Positions 22,303 to 34,611 of a DNA stretch of 64,000 bases are shown piece by piece. This stretch comes from Diploptera punctata. Its lineage: Eukaryota; Arthropoda; Insecta; Blattodea; Blaberidae. Position numbers and translations under genes: made by a program. Each line of letters starts with the position of its first letter. The first letter of the stretch is position 1. Location: the NCBI GenBank assembly GCA_030220185.1, contig JASPKZ010007299.1, forward strand, positions 124,001-188,000. Reading direction: 5' to 3'. The notes beneath the pieces were generated by a model that was given only the letters and a program-made list of their open reading frames with translations, ran no database searches and was not told where the DNA came from.

Positions 22303-23401
22303 TTGTTTGTAACCTCTGACTCACTCACCTTCTCCAATCACCCTCTTATTGTGCAGACAACTTTTAACGCAGGTAGCAACATTCCTCAATCCCAACCATC
22401 CCCTCCAACAACAAATACTACTAGTCTACTTAAGAATGCATTTTCTATTGATAAATCATCACTTAAAATCGCTCACGTAAATTCACAAAGCATTCTGTCC
22501 CACTTTGATGAGTTTGAAACCATATTTTCATCTCTTGGACTGAGCGCCATTTTAATTTCGGAAACCTGGCTGACCCCTTCCATACCTTCGTCCCTTGTTC
22601 ACATAGACGGATATACATTGCTCAGAAATGACAGAATAGATAAAAGAGGTGGAGGAGTTTGTGCCTTTATATTCAAATGAGCTTAATCCAAGAATTGTCC
22701 ACAAGTCCCCTTCTGTATATTCCGCTCGCCCCGAGTTCTTATTCGTAGAAATTCAAGCCAGTCTAAAAAAATGTCTCTTATGCATTGTATACAAACCTCC
22801 AAAAATAAGGCACCTTTCGGATCTAGAAAATGCTCTGAACGATTCATTACCTCATTATGAACACGTTATTGTCGCAGGCGATTTTAATACAAATCTTCTT
22901 CAGACTGACTCACCAGCCATACAACTTAAAAATATGTTCCAAAGCTTAAATATGACAATTGTTCCTTTCTCTGCCACACATCATACTGCTAATACCGACA
23001 CTCTACTGGACTTAATAGTGACTACACATCCACAGAAAGTACTGTCATATGGACAAATTCCTGCTCCCGGCATATCTGCTCATGACATTGTATTCGTAGA
23101 ATACTCACTCCAATGTCCTAAAAGACGCTCTAAATTGATTACGTACAGAAATTTACAAAACATAGACGATACTAAACTAAAATCAGACGCTTTAGAACTA
23201 CCTTGGTACACAATATGGAATCTTAGATCAGTTGATGAAAAAGTAGATACATTTAATACACTGATATTACAACTATATGATAGACATGCACCAGTAAAAA
23301 CCCGACGATTTTCCCGCGCCCCTGCACCCTGGATGAATGACTCAATACGTGAACTTATGTCAAAACGAGACAAAGACATATCGAACATACAGACGACATA
23401 A
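22303..23401 (+). pseudogene. LINE ORF2 endonuclease domain, one frameshift
   Basis: Frame 22303-22680 holds the start of an apurinic-type endonuclease: KIAHVNSQSI (Asn), ISETWL (catalytic Glu) and DRIDKRGGGVC. A 1-bp shift near 22665-22675 moves the match to frame 22649-23401: ARPEFLFVEI, CIVYKPP, VAGDFNTN (catalytic Asp/Asn), TLLDLIVT and ISAHDIVFV, where SAHD replaces the usual SDH and keeps the acid. The domain would nick chromosomal DNA to prime reverse transcription. The linker after SKRDKD shifts again near 23370 into the frame that carries the next domain. Confidence 0.85.
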
Positions 23402-25273
23402 AAATGACGAGAACTGGCAACTGTACAAACAACTTAGAAACACAACTACACAAACTATACGCAATGCCAAACTACGACACGCCCACAGTATAATCGGACC
23501 TGAAATAAGTGCACGGGACACTTGGCGAAATCTCCGTGCAATGGGACTTAGACAGTTGAATCCCTCAACTGACTCTATAGACATTTCTGTAGATGACTTA
23601 AATGAACATTTTACCTCAATACCCATGACACCTCCAGACAACAAGACTAAAATAGACATTCTTAAAGACTTATCCCCATCCCCCCATATAGGAAGAGATA
23701 AATTTTACTTTAACGACATTTCGCCTATAGACGTTAAAAAAGCACTCAAGCGGATTAAATCCAATGCACAAGGAACAGATTAATAACATCAGCATTTTAA
23801 TGCTAAATAAAATCATTGACATTATACTACCCACAGTGACTCATATTTTTAATGCTTCCCTTATAACTTCTATCTTCCCTACTGTATGGAAACAGTCTAG
23901 AGTTCGGCCTATACCAAAAATAAGTACACCTACTAACTGTAATGACTACCGACCGATTAGCATCCTTCCGACATTATCTAAAGCCCTGGGAACATATTGT
24001 ACATAAGCAAATGACTGAATATCTCCAAGAAAATCACCTCCTTGATCCTTATCAATCCGGCTTTAGATATGGTCATAGCACAACCACAGCTTTGCTAAAA
24101 ATTACTGAAGATATTCGTGAAGCCGTGGACAGACGTCAATTGACTCCTTTAACCTTACTTGACTTCAGCAAAGCTTTTGACACAGTAGACCACGACTTAC
24201 TTATGATAAAGCTCAAGCACCTACACTTGTCTGACAGCGCTGTATCCTGGTTCGACTCATACCTGCACGGTCGTCAACAATACGTTTCATTAAACTCTAG
24301 ATCTTCGTCTTGGCGCAACGTGCCGGCTGGAGTCCCCCAGGGCAGTGTTCTCGGACCTCTTCTTTTCTCAATCTACATAAATGACTTGCCAACTGTACTA
24401 AAGCACTGCCGTTATCACCTCTACGCTGATGATCTCCAAATTTACCTACATTCACCTCCTCATTCTCTCTATAACAGCTTGACAAAAATGAATGACGATC
24501 TCATATCCATCTTTAACTGGTCTTCAAGTATCGGTCTAAATCTAAATCCTAACAAGTCACAAGTAATTCTAATGGGACAACAAAGACTGCTTACAACCTT
24601 TGACATATCTACACTACCAAACATTACTATAAATAATATAATTATCCCTTATTCTTCTTCAGTAATAGATCTTGGACTACATCTAGACGCAAATTTAACC
24701 TGGCAAACACAAGTGAAACACATATGTAAAAAGACTTTCTCCATCTTACATTATCTTAGACGTTTAAAGAATTTTCTCCCAGTTTCGTTAAAACAAATCC
24801 TTGTGCAGAATCTTGTGTTACCACACTTCGATTATTGTGACATTATATATAATGATCTAAACTATGACTTGTCGCAGAGACTGCAGCGTGTTCATAATGC
24901 TTGCGTTCGATTCATTTTCAATATCCGCCGTTATGACCATATTTCCGAACACTTTAATAACCTCTCTTGGCTCCGTCTTACTGACAGACGTAAATTGCAC
25001 TCTCTTTCACTACTTTTCAAGCTTCTGAATTCCTACATCCCTACTTACCTGGCGTCTAGATTTGAGAAGTTATCCTCTTACCACAATATTGACACTAGAT
25101 CACAAGATAGCAGTCTGCTAACAATTCCTCTTCATAGCACTTCCTCCTATTCTACTTCCTTCACAGTAGCCTCTGCCCGCTCCTGGAATCTCCTTCCTCA
25201 AGATATCAGGGGTTGCCGCACACTTGGTACCTTTAAGTCACGCTTATACAGTTACCTGTTGTCTAATAATTAA
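23337..25273 (+). pseudogene. LINE ORF2 reverse transcriptase and C-terminal domain
   Basis: Three frames follow each other: 23337-23783 (linker, YRTYRRHKNDENWQLYKQLR), 23764-24006 (RVRPIPK...NDYRPISILPTLSKAL) and 23942-25273 (443 codons). The last holds LTLLDFSKAFDTVDHDLL (first Asp at residue 74), GVPQGSVLGPLLFSIYINDLP, YADD at residues 161-164, GLNLNPNKSQ and VIDLGLHLD, and then a long C-terminal region ending ARSWNLLPQDI. Shifts at about 23775 and 23985 are single-base events. Apart from them the catalytic core is open, so this copy decayed recently. Conceptual methionines at these starts are not real starts. Confidence 0.9.
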
Positions 25274-25430
25274 TTTTTCTCTATTTATTTAATTTTATAC
25301 TATGTCATTAATCTTTTCCTGTTTTTTTTATATATATATTGTACATATATATTTAATTCGTTAAATTTAGAGTAAATCAAAATACATTATAAATATTAAT
25401 TGTATTGTATTCATAACTTGTAATCGTTTA

Positions 25431-25466
<36 letters not shown>

Positions 25467-25565
25467 AATTTAGATTTAAGACTATTTTTTGTTTGTATTT
25501 TTTTTAAACCTGGTTGAGTGGTAGACAAGGCCTTAAGGCCTTAACTCTGCCAGGTAAAATAAAGC

Positions 25566-25599
<34 letters not shown>

Positions 25600-25600
25600 T

Positions 25601-26095
25601 GGGTTGTAATTTTACTATAAACACAAAAACTGAAAGAGACAAATATCAAAATGTCAAAATTTCAAATGATATGTGGAACTATACATAGAACATTAAAGAA
25701 CATAACAAGAAGAGATACTAGATTGAAGTTTTATAAAACATTGGCAGTTCCTATGGGAGTGAAACTTGAGTAATGACTAAAAAATTACAAAGTAGAATAC
25801 AAATAGTAGAAATTAACTTCCTTAGAAGAACAAAAGGCTGCACAAGAATGGATCGGATAAAGAATGAAGATGTAAGAACAGAGTTAAATATATATCCATT
25901 GAATGGTAAAATCAAAGAATATAAAGAAAAATGGTTTAGACATGTAGAAAGAATGAATGTAACAAGATTACCAAAATCAGCATTTAACTACAAGCCAAGA
26001 TGTTCAAGGAATTTAGGAAGGCCAATGAAAAGATGAACAGAACAACTGTGAGGCGGAACAGTCAATTTGCCTAGCCCGTGAAGTGTAGAAGAAGA
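25601..26095 (+). pseudogene. LINE ORF2 C-terminal remnant, sister of 2270-2815
   Basis: Starts right after the (ATT)n tail with TTTGGGTTGTAATTTTACTA, as at 2310 in the sister copy, and runs through RTKGCTRMDRIKNEDVRTELNIYPLNG to FNYKP and a GAAGAAG tail. Stops and indels interrupt it. It either predates the CR1-like insertion or is 5'-truncated exactly there. Confidence 0.7.
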
Positions 26096-26444
26096 AAATT
26101 TTGACATAAACAACCCAAGATCTCAGTGAATTATTACAGTGCGTTCAAGCGATGAGAGGGATCGCGAGGAGGTCAACACATACTTTATTTTGATGCTGGT
26201 ATCCACATAATATGTGTATAATGACGTAAAAAATCACAATTTACTAACTCACTTCTCCTATTCACCGCTTGGATCCACAGTACAATAACTTCTGTAGCGA
26301 ATAATATGATAGGATACATATACTCTAAGATAAAACTCTAATATGCAAGGATCTGAAACTAAATTGTTCCGAAATATAATGGAAGTATACCACAGGATAA
26401 ATATGTCTTATAGTAGATCATTATAATCAAAAAATTACAAGGAA

Positions 26445-27015
26445 CGGTGGATTTTTTAAGATGGAAAAATCCAAGGAGCAAGTCTTCCGGGAATGACTTT
26501 AAAGCCAAGAATCCCGAGTCTGAATATTTTCAGGCTCATAGAAGAACCGCAGATCTGTATAAAAAGGCCTCTGTGCCAAATTTAACGACCTTCTTTGTCC
26601 TAGTAATACCACAATTGCCTACTATATGTCTCATTGGGTCGCAAACCGTGCATGACATAATCTGAGAAAATAAGGGTAACTAAATTAACTGGAACAGCCT
26701 CATGGGCTAGTGGTCAGCGTTTCTGACTACTGTTCATGAGGTTCCGGGTTCAATTCCCGGCCAAACCATAGGAATTTTTCCTTAAAGGGAATTATTCTTA
26801 TAGTTGCCCATGGTCTGGAATTTAGGTTAAGAACTCTCCTGGCACTTCATTATCATTTATCACCCATCATATCATCGGGGTAATGTAACTCCACCTTCCA
26901 GGCGCCCCAACTTCAGAAGTGGGTTACAATTAAGCCAATTCCAGGAGAGAACACCAGAAATGTCGAAATGGCAACCTGGGGCATTGAATAAAAAAAATGA
27001 ACTTGGTCTACTAAC
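26445..27015 (+). mobile_element. SINE-D copy, split by SINE-B
   Basis: Body at 26445-26690 (GATGGAAAAATCCAAGGAGC, TTTTCAGGCT, GGGTAACTAAATTAACT); the end CTTGGTCTACTAACTC reappears at about 27003 after SINE-B. In the copy at 33259 the two parts are contiguous. The tRNA-like head is missing. Confidence 0.65.
26695..26999 (+). mobile_element. SINE-B, full-length reference copy
   Basis: tRNA-like head (box A-like TGGGCTAGTGGTCAGCG, box B GGTTCAATTCCC), then CCATGGTCTGGAATTTAGGT, CATCATATCATCGGGGTAA, CCAGGCGCCCCAACTTCAGA and an A-rich tail. Inserted into SINE-D. Confidence 0.8.
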
Positions 27016-28288
27016 TCCCAACGAAGGTAGGCCAACAGTCAAGTTGGCTATTAAACCAATATGAATACATGGGCATATTGGATGATCTTTACAGCCTCTG
27101 ACGCGACTTTTTTTAATTCCTTCATAAACTCCTGCCAAATGTTATCTTTAGGGTTGCATTTTCAAGTTATTTCACACTATTTAAATGATATTTACGTTTG
27201 TTCTAACGACTATTTAATAATATTTTCCTATAATATTTAACTACATACGCAGCATTAAGTAGTGGCAGCCATATTGATTTTAACGAATATTCAGGGCAGC
27301 CAACATAGAGTATGTACTAATTAATTGTAAATATACCTCAGAGTGTCAGAAATTGCTATTTATTCTTGGGCATTACATTCTTTTCACAGGTTAGAGTGCT
27401 TAAATTGTGTTAGTTAGCTATTAGGTTGGTCTTTCACGGGTTATAGCACTTAAATTGCTTTTAGATTCGTTAAATATCGTGTATATGTTGCTTATATCCC
27501 GTGATTCCATAGCGTAAACCGCTTCGCGTGTTTTGGCGCATGCGCATGGTGTATGATTGAAACTTAGAAAAAATGTTTCGCGTCACATGTTGTAAAGAAT
27601 CCCCTACATATTATACTCTACAATCATTATAAATGTGTAAGAGAAATTCTTAATCACTCTGTATAACACAGCATATTATGTAGGTTTAAACACAGATTTA
27701 TTAAAACTAGTGATCGCCCAGCGGTCGAAATTCGACCACAATTCATTATATTTTTAAGTTTGTCACAAATACGTCATTATGCATTAATGTTCGATTTATT
27801 TTAAAAATACGAACGATATGAAATATGTGATATAGCTTAACTAAGCCATATTAATAAACAATAACGTGTCATTTGGTATTCGTATACTATTTAAATTTAC
27901 ATATAGCCTATTATTATGTGTACGGTAATATATATCTCTTCTTCTTTGTCTCTCACTCCAACCCGTCAATGTTCTATGTCGAGGCATAATGGAAGTAGGT
28001 GCGTATAGGTAAATATAAAGACATATGTAATGAAATTACTGAAACAAAGATTAGACAGGACTTAATTTAAATCTAAATAATAAAATGTACTCACCTTTTT
28101 TAAATCATTAATAAATAAACCACCAATAATAAATACGCAAGAGTAAGTCAATTCACATTGCTGCTGCACAATTTTCTTCTTTACAACAACTCACACTCAT
28201 TATGAACCTAAACAAATGAATAATTAATATACATAAAATCCTTAGAGACAATTTATTTTATTTTGTTTAATTTAATTTATTTGTAACA
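27016..28288. other. Non-coding stretch with a short partial duplication
   Basis: No gene or repeat family recognised. Near 27385-27460 a ~50-bp segment (CAGGTTAGAGTGCTTAAATT) recurs with changes as CGGGTTATAGCACTTAAATT. Confidence 0.35.
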
Positions 28289-28810
28289 CATCATCATCAT
28301 CATCATCATCAACAACAATTACGGATTAAGCCAATGTGGCTTGTTCCGATCTCATAGATTCTCATTCAAAAGTTGGATCCATCTCTTCTTCGGTCTACCA
28401 ACAATCCTGCGTCCTTTTGGTTTGTATTTAAGTATAATTTTGGGAATGCGATGATCTTCCATTCTTTGAACATGTTCTTTCCATGTTTTTCTAGATTCTT
28501 TTATTCTATATAAGAGTTTAAATATATTTAGCTCATTTCTAATATCTTCACTTCTTCTCTTATCTAGAAGTTTGCAACCAGCCACACTTCTCAGAAATCT
28601 CATGATCTTCTCTTCTCTTTGAGTTAAAATACAAAATTCACTACCATACAATAGTAAGGGGACTGCCACTACTTTATAAAATTTTAGTTTTGTTTCTTTT
28701 CTTGTGCTTTTAAATATCCTTTTAATTGTTCCACATATATAATTAAATTTATTAAGTTTGTTAAATATATCTTCATTTTTAAAATAGGAGATTTCATAAC
28801 CCAACACATA
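28289..28810 (-). pseudogene. LINE ORF2 C-terminal fragment with (GAT)n tail
   Basis: The minus frame 28352-28807 (151 codons) is open: FYKVVAVPLLLYGSEFCILTQREEKIMRFLRSVAGCKLLDKRRSEDIRNELNIF, then HVQRMEDHRIPKIILKYKP and GRRIVGRPKKRW. This is the RTE-like C-terminal region shared with 39271-39848. The catalytic domain is absent (5' truncation). The end GGAACAAGCCACATTGGC and (GAT)n match the family of the 75-bp insertion at 52730-52804. The start methionine is fortuitous. Confidence 0.8.
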
Positions 28811-29774
28811 TTATACATACATTTTATATTTCTGCACTCCTATTCTATATGAACTTTAATTATGCCAAATATCACTGTCCTCTATGCGCGCAATCTGCTT
28901 CAAAAGGGGTACAAAGATTTTTCTTCACGTATTAATATATAGATTATTTGCATGTAGTGTTACGCTAGATATATAGTTTAAGAAAGACATCACATTTACT
29001 TCCTGAACCTTAACGATGCCAGCTCATTGTAGAGACGATCAACATTACATCTCGTCAGATCCTAAAAATGACAGCGAACGAAATATTATCTCATCTTCCT
29101 CCACTGTCTACAATTTTCCTTCTCCTCTTCCTAGCACATTTTTTTCAAAGAGACTTTTTTATTCTGTATTAAGAATCAAGGTTTCACACGCCTAGTTCCA
29201 GGTATAAAGACTGTTAAACTAGGGAGAAATGCTTAGAATATTTATTAGAAAAAAGAGAAAAATCGCGTCATTGTTCCTCCATCGTATTTCTTGTGCTCGT
29301 TTTTGTCCTGAGGCATATTAAATGCTTTGAAAGGAATTTTCCTTCACCTCTGCTACAATGAAAGCAAAGTAAATATAGTTAACCGATGTGTGTATTTTAC
29401 AACGATAAATTCTTGCAAACTCTATAAAATGTTACTTATTTTAGCGACAAAAAAGTTATTTTAGTTCTTACAGTTTCAAACACTTTGCGATAGTTATAAA
29501 TCTAAATAGATTTTCACTCAACATAGACTTCCTATATTCTATATTAGCAAATTCCGAAAAAATGAAGCTATTGAGGAAATTAAGAAAATATTTTTGAAAT
29601 TGTCTTACAGATATTCACCTATCCTACTTAACCAACACCGAAAATGACCAATATATATAAATACACTACTAGAGCTTACTATCCCATTCGTCCCACTTTG
29701 GGAACATGGTTGCTTCCCTAGCGGAAATGTTCTTAATGAAACGAATTTAGTTGCGCTTATTTACCTACAGATGG
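28811..29774. other. No feature seen
   Basis: A+T-rich spacer without supported coding or repeat content. Confidence 0.35.
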
Positions 29775-30312
29775 CATGAATGACATTGTGCAAGGAAGGC
29801 GATTAGATCCCTGAATGGTCTTTTATGGAATAGAAATTTGACCAGAAAAACAAAGAAAGAGATTATGCAGACAATTATAGAAAATATACTTACATATGGA
29901 TCAGAAAGCTGGACAATAAATGAAAGGATGCAGAAAAGAATCTTGGTGACAGAAATGGATGGATTACGGAGAATTGTGAGAATATGCAGGCTGCAACATA
30001 TTCGAAATACATATATTAGACAAGAAATGGATGCACAAGAGACTGTTATCAATAGGATAACAAAGAGAACTTTACAGTGGTATGGACATGTACAACGGAT
30101 GTCGGAAGACCAGTGGCCTAAACAGGTGTTGGATTGGATGGTACCAGGCAGAAGGAAGAAGGGGAGAGGGTAGAAGAGCATGGTATGAGGGAATATATGA
30201 CACCATGATGAAGAGGGGTATGGAGGATGGACAATGGGAAGATAGGAATCTCTGGAAGGCAGGAATCAAACGCAAACTGCTGCAAAGTGGAAAGCCTGTA
30301 TTAAGTATTAAG
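29775..30312 (+). pseudogene. LINE ORF2 C-terminal fragment
   Basis: SLNGLLWNRNLTRKTKKEIMQTIIENILTYGSESWTINERMQKRI..TEMDGLRRIVRI, then RTLQWYGHVQRMSEDQWPKQVLDWMVPGRRKKGRG is the C-terminal end of an RTE-like LINE polyprotein. A shift near 30165 moves the rest (YEGIYDTMMKRGMEDGQWEDRNLWKAG) to frame 30082-30384. The reverse transcriptase is absent. A minus fragment of the same 3' end lies at 19017-19170. Confidence 0.8.
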
Positions 30313-30373
30313 TATGTAATGAATGGCATTTTATTAGCATACCGACACAATGCGACATCTAGTAAGCAACTAA

Positions 30374-30587
30374 GTTATTACTAGCAGGGTGAAGGTCGGT
30401 AAATTTTGCTTAGAGGCCTCTTTATTTCAGGCTTAAGTCTATTTTACGAGCCTGAAAATATCCAATCTCCGGACCCACGGCTTAAAGTCCCTCCCGGAAG
30501 GATTATTCATCGATCCCCGTCGGACTTGAACCCGCAATCCTCGGGTCTAGAGACAAGGAACATAACCACTAGACCATCGCGGACGAA
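30374..30587 (-). mobile_element. SINE-D copy
   Basis: The head on the right reads CGCGATGGTCTAGTGGTTAT on the minus strand with box B GGTTCAAGTCC, the clearest tRNA-like head of the family. The tail end is at the left. Confidence 0.75.
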
Positions 30588-30598
30588 TATATGTATAT

Positions 30599-30900
30599 AT
30601 CCACCGCTGTTGTCTCGAGGAAGCGTGCTGCCTTGTTACGCAGCGAGCCAGGTTCGATTCGCGGTAAGGTTTTTTACGGGGTTTTTCTCACTTGTAAGAC
30701 AAATGTCAGGAAGCTTAGGACCCAACGGTCCCAAAAAGTTATCCGGCCATCACCATCGTCCTCATCATTATCATCATCATCCTTCACCGGTGTGGAAAGC
30801 TACCACACCTATAATTCCCTAGTAAAGCTGCAAAACATAGCATGAAAATACTATGATTGCAGTGGAAGACCTGCCCTCGGGTAGAATTACTATGGATGGA
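30599..30900 (+). mobile_element. SINE-A copy
   Basis: Full order of SINE-A blocks with some small deletions; ends in ATGGATGGATAT followed by short ATATACATGGATGG duplications. Confidence 0.85.
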
Positions 30901-31479
30901 TATATACATGGATGGATATATACATGTATGTATATGTACAGTTTTATGGAAACCAAACTTGACAAATAGCTATTAATTTAAAAATGTACGATCGAATTCG
31001 TTAACTAGCAATATCGGACCATTAGGTGTTGGAGTTCAGCTGGAACTAAAATTAAAAATTGCTCTAGCGGTCGCAATATTTGAACAACGAAACTAAGTAT
31101 ATGTTATTTAATTAAACCGAGGAAGGTAATCTTAAACGATCAGCGAAATACGACCATTATAAGTAAGGGTTTACCTGAAACCAGATATTAAAAATTGACT
31201 TCAGTAACCGCCATGTTTGGTTCGTTGCAATGTATAGTCCCTACCACACTATGTAATTGACCCTTAAATTGGCGATATATCCTATAAGAATCTGTTTAAT
31301 ATCTTAATAAAGTAATGAACAAATGAAGCAGTAGAAATTATTTAAACTGGTTTTAAATTATACAATATGCAAATAGGTAATAATAACTTACGGTTATTCA
31401 TGATTTGTTTTCACTACGATCCGGCGCTTTTAAATAATCTGGCATTATAAACTGAGTTTCTCCGATTTAACAAGAGAAA
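30901..31479. other. No feature seen
   Basis: No repeat partner or coding region recognised. Confidence 0.35.
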
Positions 31480-31690
31480 TATATATTCCGTAAATATCTG
31501 CTTCGTACAGTGGGCAGCCTTTGCCAGATTCTGGTTTCGAATTATGTGCCTTCCACTTTAAAACGGATGATAATTTTTTGGACACGACCTTCGTACATCG
31601 CAACGCTTCTCTGCGAGAAATTGCAAGGTAGGTTTCGGGATGCAATGGTTGACATTCCCTTGTGAGTTTATTCTTATAAAATCAATAATA
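31480..31690. repeat. Partial copy of the 35069-35494 inverted-repeat element
   Basis: Shares CGTACAGTGGGCAGCC-type, GATTCTGGTTTCGA-type and TGCAATGGTTGACATTCCCT blocks with 51812-52180 and 35069-35494. Confidence 0.6.
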
Positions 31691-32295
31691 ATGAGGTTAT
31701 AATCTGACGTCTCCATTTTTACTCTCATTAACGACTTGATGGAATTTAGCGAAACGACTTTCTCCGTTAGTAATTATTATATTATATGTTAAGCAGTTAC
31801 AGCTCCCTTATGATCCCATTACCAGCTGTGGACATTACATGCCTGATCAAAACTACTTCTCTTTTCTTTTACTAACCTTCTCGTGCAATATTTTATCAGA
31901 ACTGCAATCGCAGACTATATTACAAGGATCATAACATTTATTAAAAGAGATTTCTTTGCTCCGCAAAAAGGAGATATTCAAGCATGGATCGAGACAAGCT
32001 TGATTTTAAATAGAGAATGGTATGTCATTATGAACGCTTCAACCGAGGAAGATGGATGACTCGTGTTCCGATATTAAAGAAGGTTATATTAAGGCTTGAC
32101 ATGAGTCTTATATCACGGAAATACTAAACATCAACTATGTACCCTAACTTTGTAAACGTAGATTACAGAAATTCCTGTCGTTTATTTATTAGATCTTATT
32201 TTGCAACAATGTAGGAATGAATCTTAAAAAAAATTGGAAATTAAATTAACATTAAATAATATTAAACTGTTATTGTAAAACTTTGTTTTAATTTA
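31691..32295. other. No feature seen
   Basis: A+T-rich spacer. Confidence 0.3.
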
Positions 32296-32894
32296 TCATA
32301 CGTAATACCACGAGTGATTTCCAATTTATCTAGAGAATTTGCAAATCAAGAGTGACTTTGTAAGGACTATTTAACGAATAAAATTAAGATGTTTACTCAA
32401 TAGCCATTACTTAAATACAGTTACCGGTATTTTAAAATATTTATATATTTAATGTAAACGGGGATGTTTGAAAACAAATCATAAATGTGAGGTTATGTAT
32501 ATTCACTGCAACTTGATCATATTATTTATTGCCAAATAGGATCGCAATATTTTAAGAATGCACCCTAATGGAGAAATAATGAAACACATGAAACTGCGTA
32601 TTGTAATTAACATCTTAGGTTATTAACGTATTTTTTAGCAAACAACTCAGTAAATTAAGGAATCGGTTCATTTGCTATATTCAATGTATTTGTTGGAGAA
32701 TCAATCACTACAAAATAATGCTCTGACCTGTTTAGAATATTAAAAAGAAGGAGCGTTCTTTATCACAAAATCAGGAAGTGGTAAAGAGAATTCGACAAAG
32801 ATCGAGGTGAAACACGACTGTCATTGGCCGTAAAACAAAATTCATTGAAACGTGATTGGTCATTGACACCCATTTGGGGCATAGTTAAATAGTC
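32296..32894 (+). mobile_element. MITE-1 copy C
   Basis: From CATACGTAATACCACGAGTG to GGGGCATAGTTAAATAGTC; slightly shorter near the left end than copy B. Confidence 0.7.
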
Positions 32895-33258
32895 AAGCTT
32901 AGGTCCGTTACTGTGTCATGATCCACAGTGATCTATCATCACCTCTGAAGCCCCAGGTACGACTCCCGTGTCTGGAAATGTCATATGTTACCTTCGGCGA
33001 CGTTCCGACATTTGGATCACCAAAGATCCAGGGATGCCCGCCGCTGTGTAGCCGTCATGTGTAGTTCAAAGTTCATTAACCTTGCCTAGAGTGATTCTTC
33101 CAGGACACTCACTTGTAAGTCATATAGTGACGTAAGTCTTACAAAAAGGAGGTATAACTAACATTAAGACAGTAGGAAGAACGAGGGTAAAATAAGTTGA
33201 GCTTTATTTCAAACACTTCCCAAGAAGTAAGACCTTTTATTTTTAAATGTAGTAATCG
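32895..33258. other. No feature seen
   Basis: Moderately G+C-richer spacer; no repeat family recognised. Confidence 0.3.
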
Positions 33259-33605
33259 ATCGCGGTGAACTAGCAGTTATGCTCCTAGCCTCCGGTCCCG
33301 ATGTCGTGGATTTAAACCAAAATGTGGTCGATAGATTTTTTTTTTCGAATGGAAAAATCCAAGGAGCAAGTCCTCTGGGAGGGATTTTAAGCCGTAGGTC
33401 CCGAGGTTGAAGATTTTCAGGCTAGTGAAAGATCCTTATGCCTGAATAAAAATGTCTCTAAGCAAAATTTACCGACCTCATCATCCTAGTAATATTTTAT
33501 TTGCCTGATAGATGTCTGACTGGGTCGGTATGTTGACCTAATACCATTCATGGCATCTATGGGCAAATAAGCGTAACTAAATAATCTTGGTCTAGTAACT
33601 CATAA
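33259..33605 (+). mobile_element. SINE-D, uninterrupted copy
   Basis: Head with GCGGTGAACTAGCAGTTATG, the body block GGAAAAATCCAAGGAGCAAG and the end GCGTAACTAAATAATCTTGG TCTAGTAACTC in one piece; it shows the empty site for the SINE-B insertion at 26.7 kb. Confidence 0.7.
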
Positions 33606-33914
33606 CCAGGGAAAGTACCTTAGTTTGTTGGGAAACGAGGTATGTTACACACAGAACCATTGCGTTTGTATTCTGTTCACTCCAGTATGCACCGCAGCTG
33701 CGCACTAGGCTGCGTTGCTGTCTTGCGCCGTCACATCGCATGCATACTCCAGTTTCAGTTAACTTGTGCTTACTGCAGAGCACTGCAATGCAACCGAAGG
33801 TATTTCTGCTTATAACAAATGAGAGGCTAAGGCACATGCCATAGTAGGCTAATTGTTTCACTTATTTTCTATATTATTATTACTTTACTGTGGTACTATA
33901 CATTATTCATTATC

Positions 33915-34460
33915 TTTTACGATCTAACTTACCAAAACATGGAATTCCCTTCCGTCCTATGTCAGAGACTGTCAAACTATAACATCCTTCAAAAACAAAT
34001 TAAAGATTTATTTAATAACAAACTAACTTATACACCTCACTGATAATATTCTTTTAGCATATTAATATATTTAATTATTTATGAAAATAATATTAAGAAT
34101 AACAAATATTTTTATTTGTTTTGTTTTAAATATTGTATAATCGTAAAATTAGTTTTCTATATCTCATTATTTTCCTTTGTTTTTTTATATACACTAGACA
34201 GGGACAATTTAATATGCCTTGCTTGTATACATTTTATTATTAGTTTTAGTCTTAATTTTAACTAACATTAACTGGTTGTATTATAGATCGTAATATATTA
34301 GATATATTAGATATATTTTGATCAAATTTTTACTTAGTGTTTAATATTAGAGTTAATTAAGATTGTTATATTCTGATGTAATATATGTTTGTCCTGGTGA
34401 GTGGAAGAGAAGGACACATGGCCTTAACTCCACCAGGCTAAATAAATCTAAAAAAAAAAT
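33915..34460 (+). pseudogene. CR1/Daphne-like LINE 3' end
   Basis: 33940-34026 encodes WNSLPSYVRDCQTITSFKNK and a stop, the last residues of a CR1-like ORF2 (compare ARSWNLLPQDI...FKSRLYSYLL at 25.2 kb). The 3' untranslated region ends GAGTGGAAGAGAAGG, GGCCTTAACTCCACCAGGC and an A-rich tail instead of ATT repeats. 5'-truncated, as is usual for target-primed insertion. Confidence 0.75.
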
Positions 34461-34611
34461 CTAAATATATTCTATTGTCCGTACAGGGTTTATCTCTTAT
34501 TTCGATACGGCATTCTAATATTAATTTTACTGCGATCATCGCTTAAAAAGAAATGTGCATTTTTCACTTACATCTACATATTGGTTTGAACATTTTAATT
34601 GAACACTTCTA

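Larger units (their letters stand above)
21640..25602 (+). mobile_element. CR1/Daphne-like LINE, nearly complete
   Basis: ORF1-like segment, apurinic-type endonuclease, reverse transcriptase and C-terminal domain come in the order expected for a two-ORF LINE. The 3' untranslated region ends with GGTTGAGTGGTAGACAAGG, GCCTTAACTCTGCCAGGTAA, AATAAAGC and an (ATT)n tail, the usual end of this arthropod group. Four small frameshifts break ORF2; otherwise it is open. The 5' boundary is uncertain. A related 3' end lies at 33915-34460. Confidence 0.85.

Noticed and set aside
23080..23659. Minus-strand frames of ~100 codons across the LINE endonuclease
   Set aside because: Antisense shadows of ORF2.
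28289..28312. CRISPR-like short repeats (ATC arrays, also near 19170 and 39870)
   Set aside because: Simple LINE-tail trinucleotide repeats without spacers.
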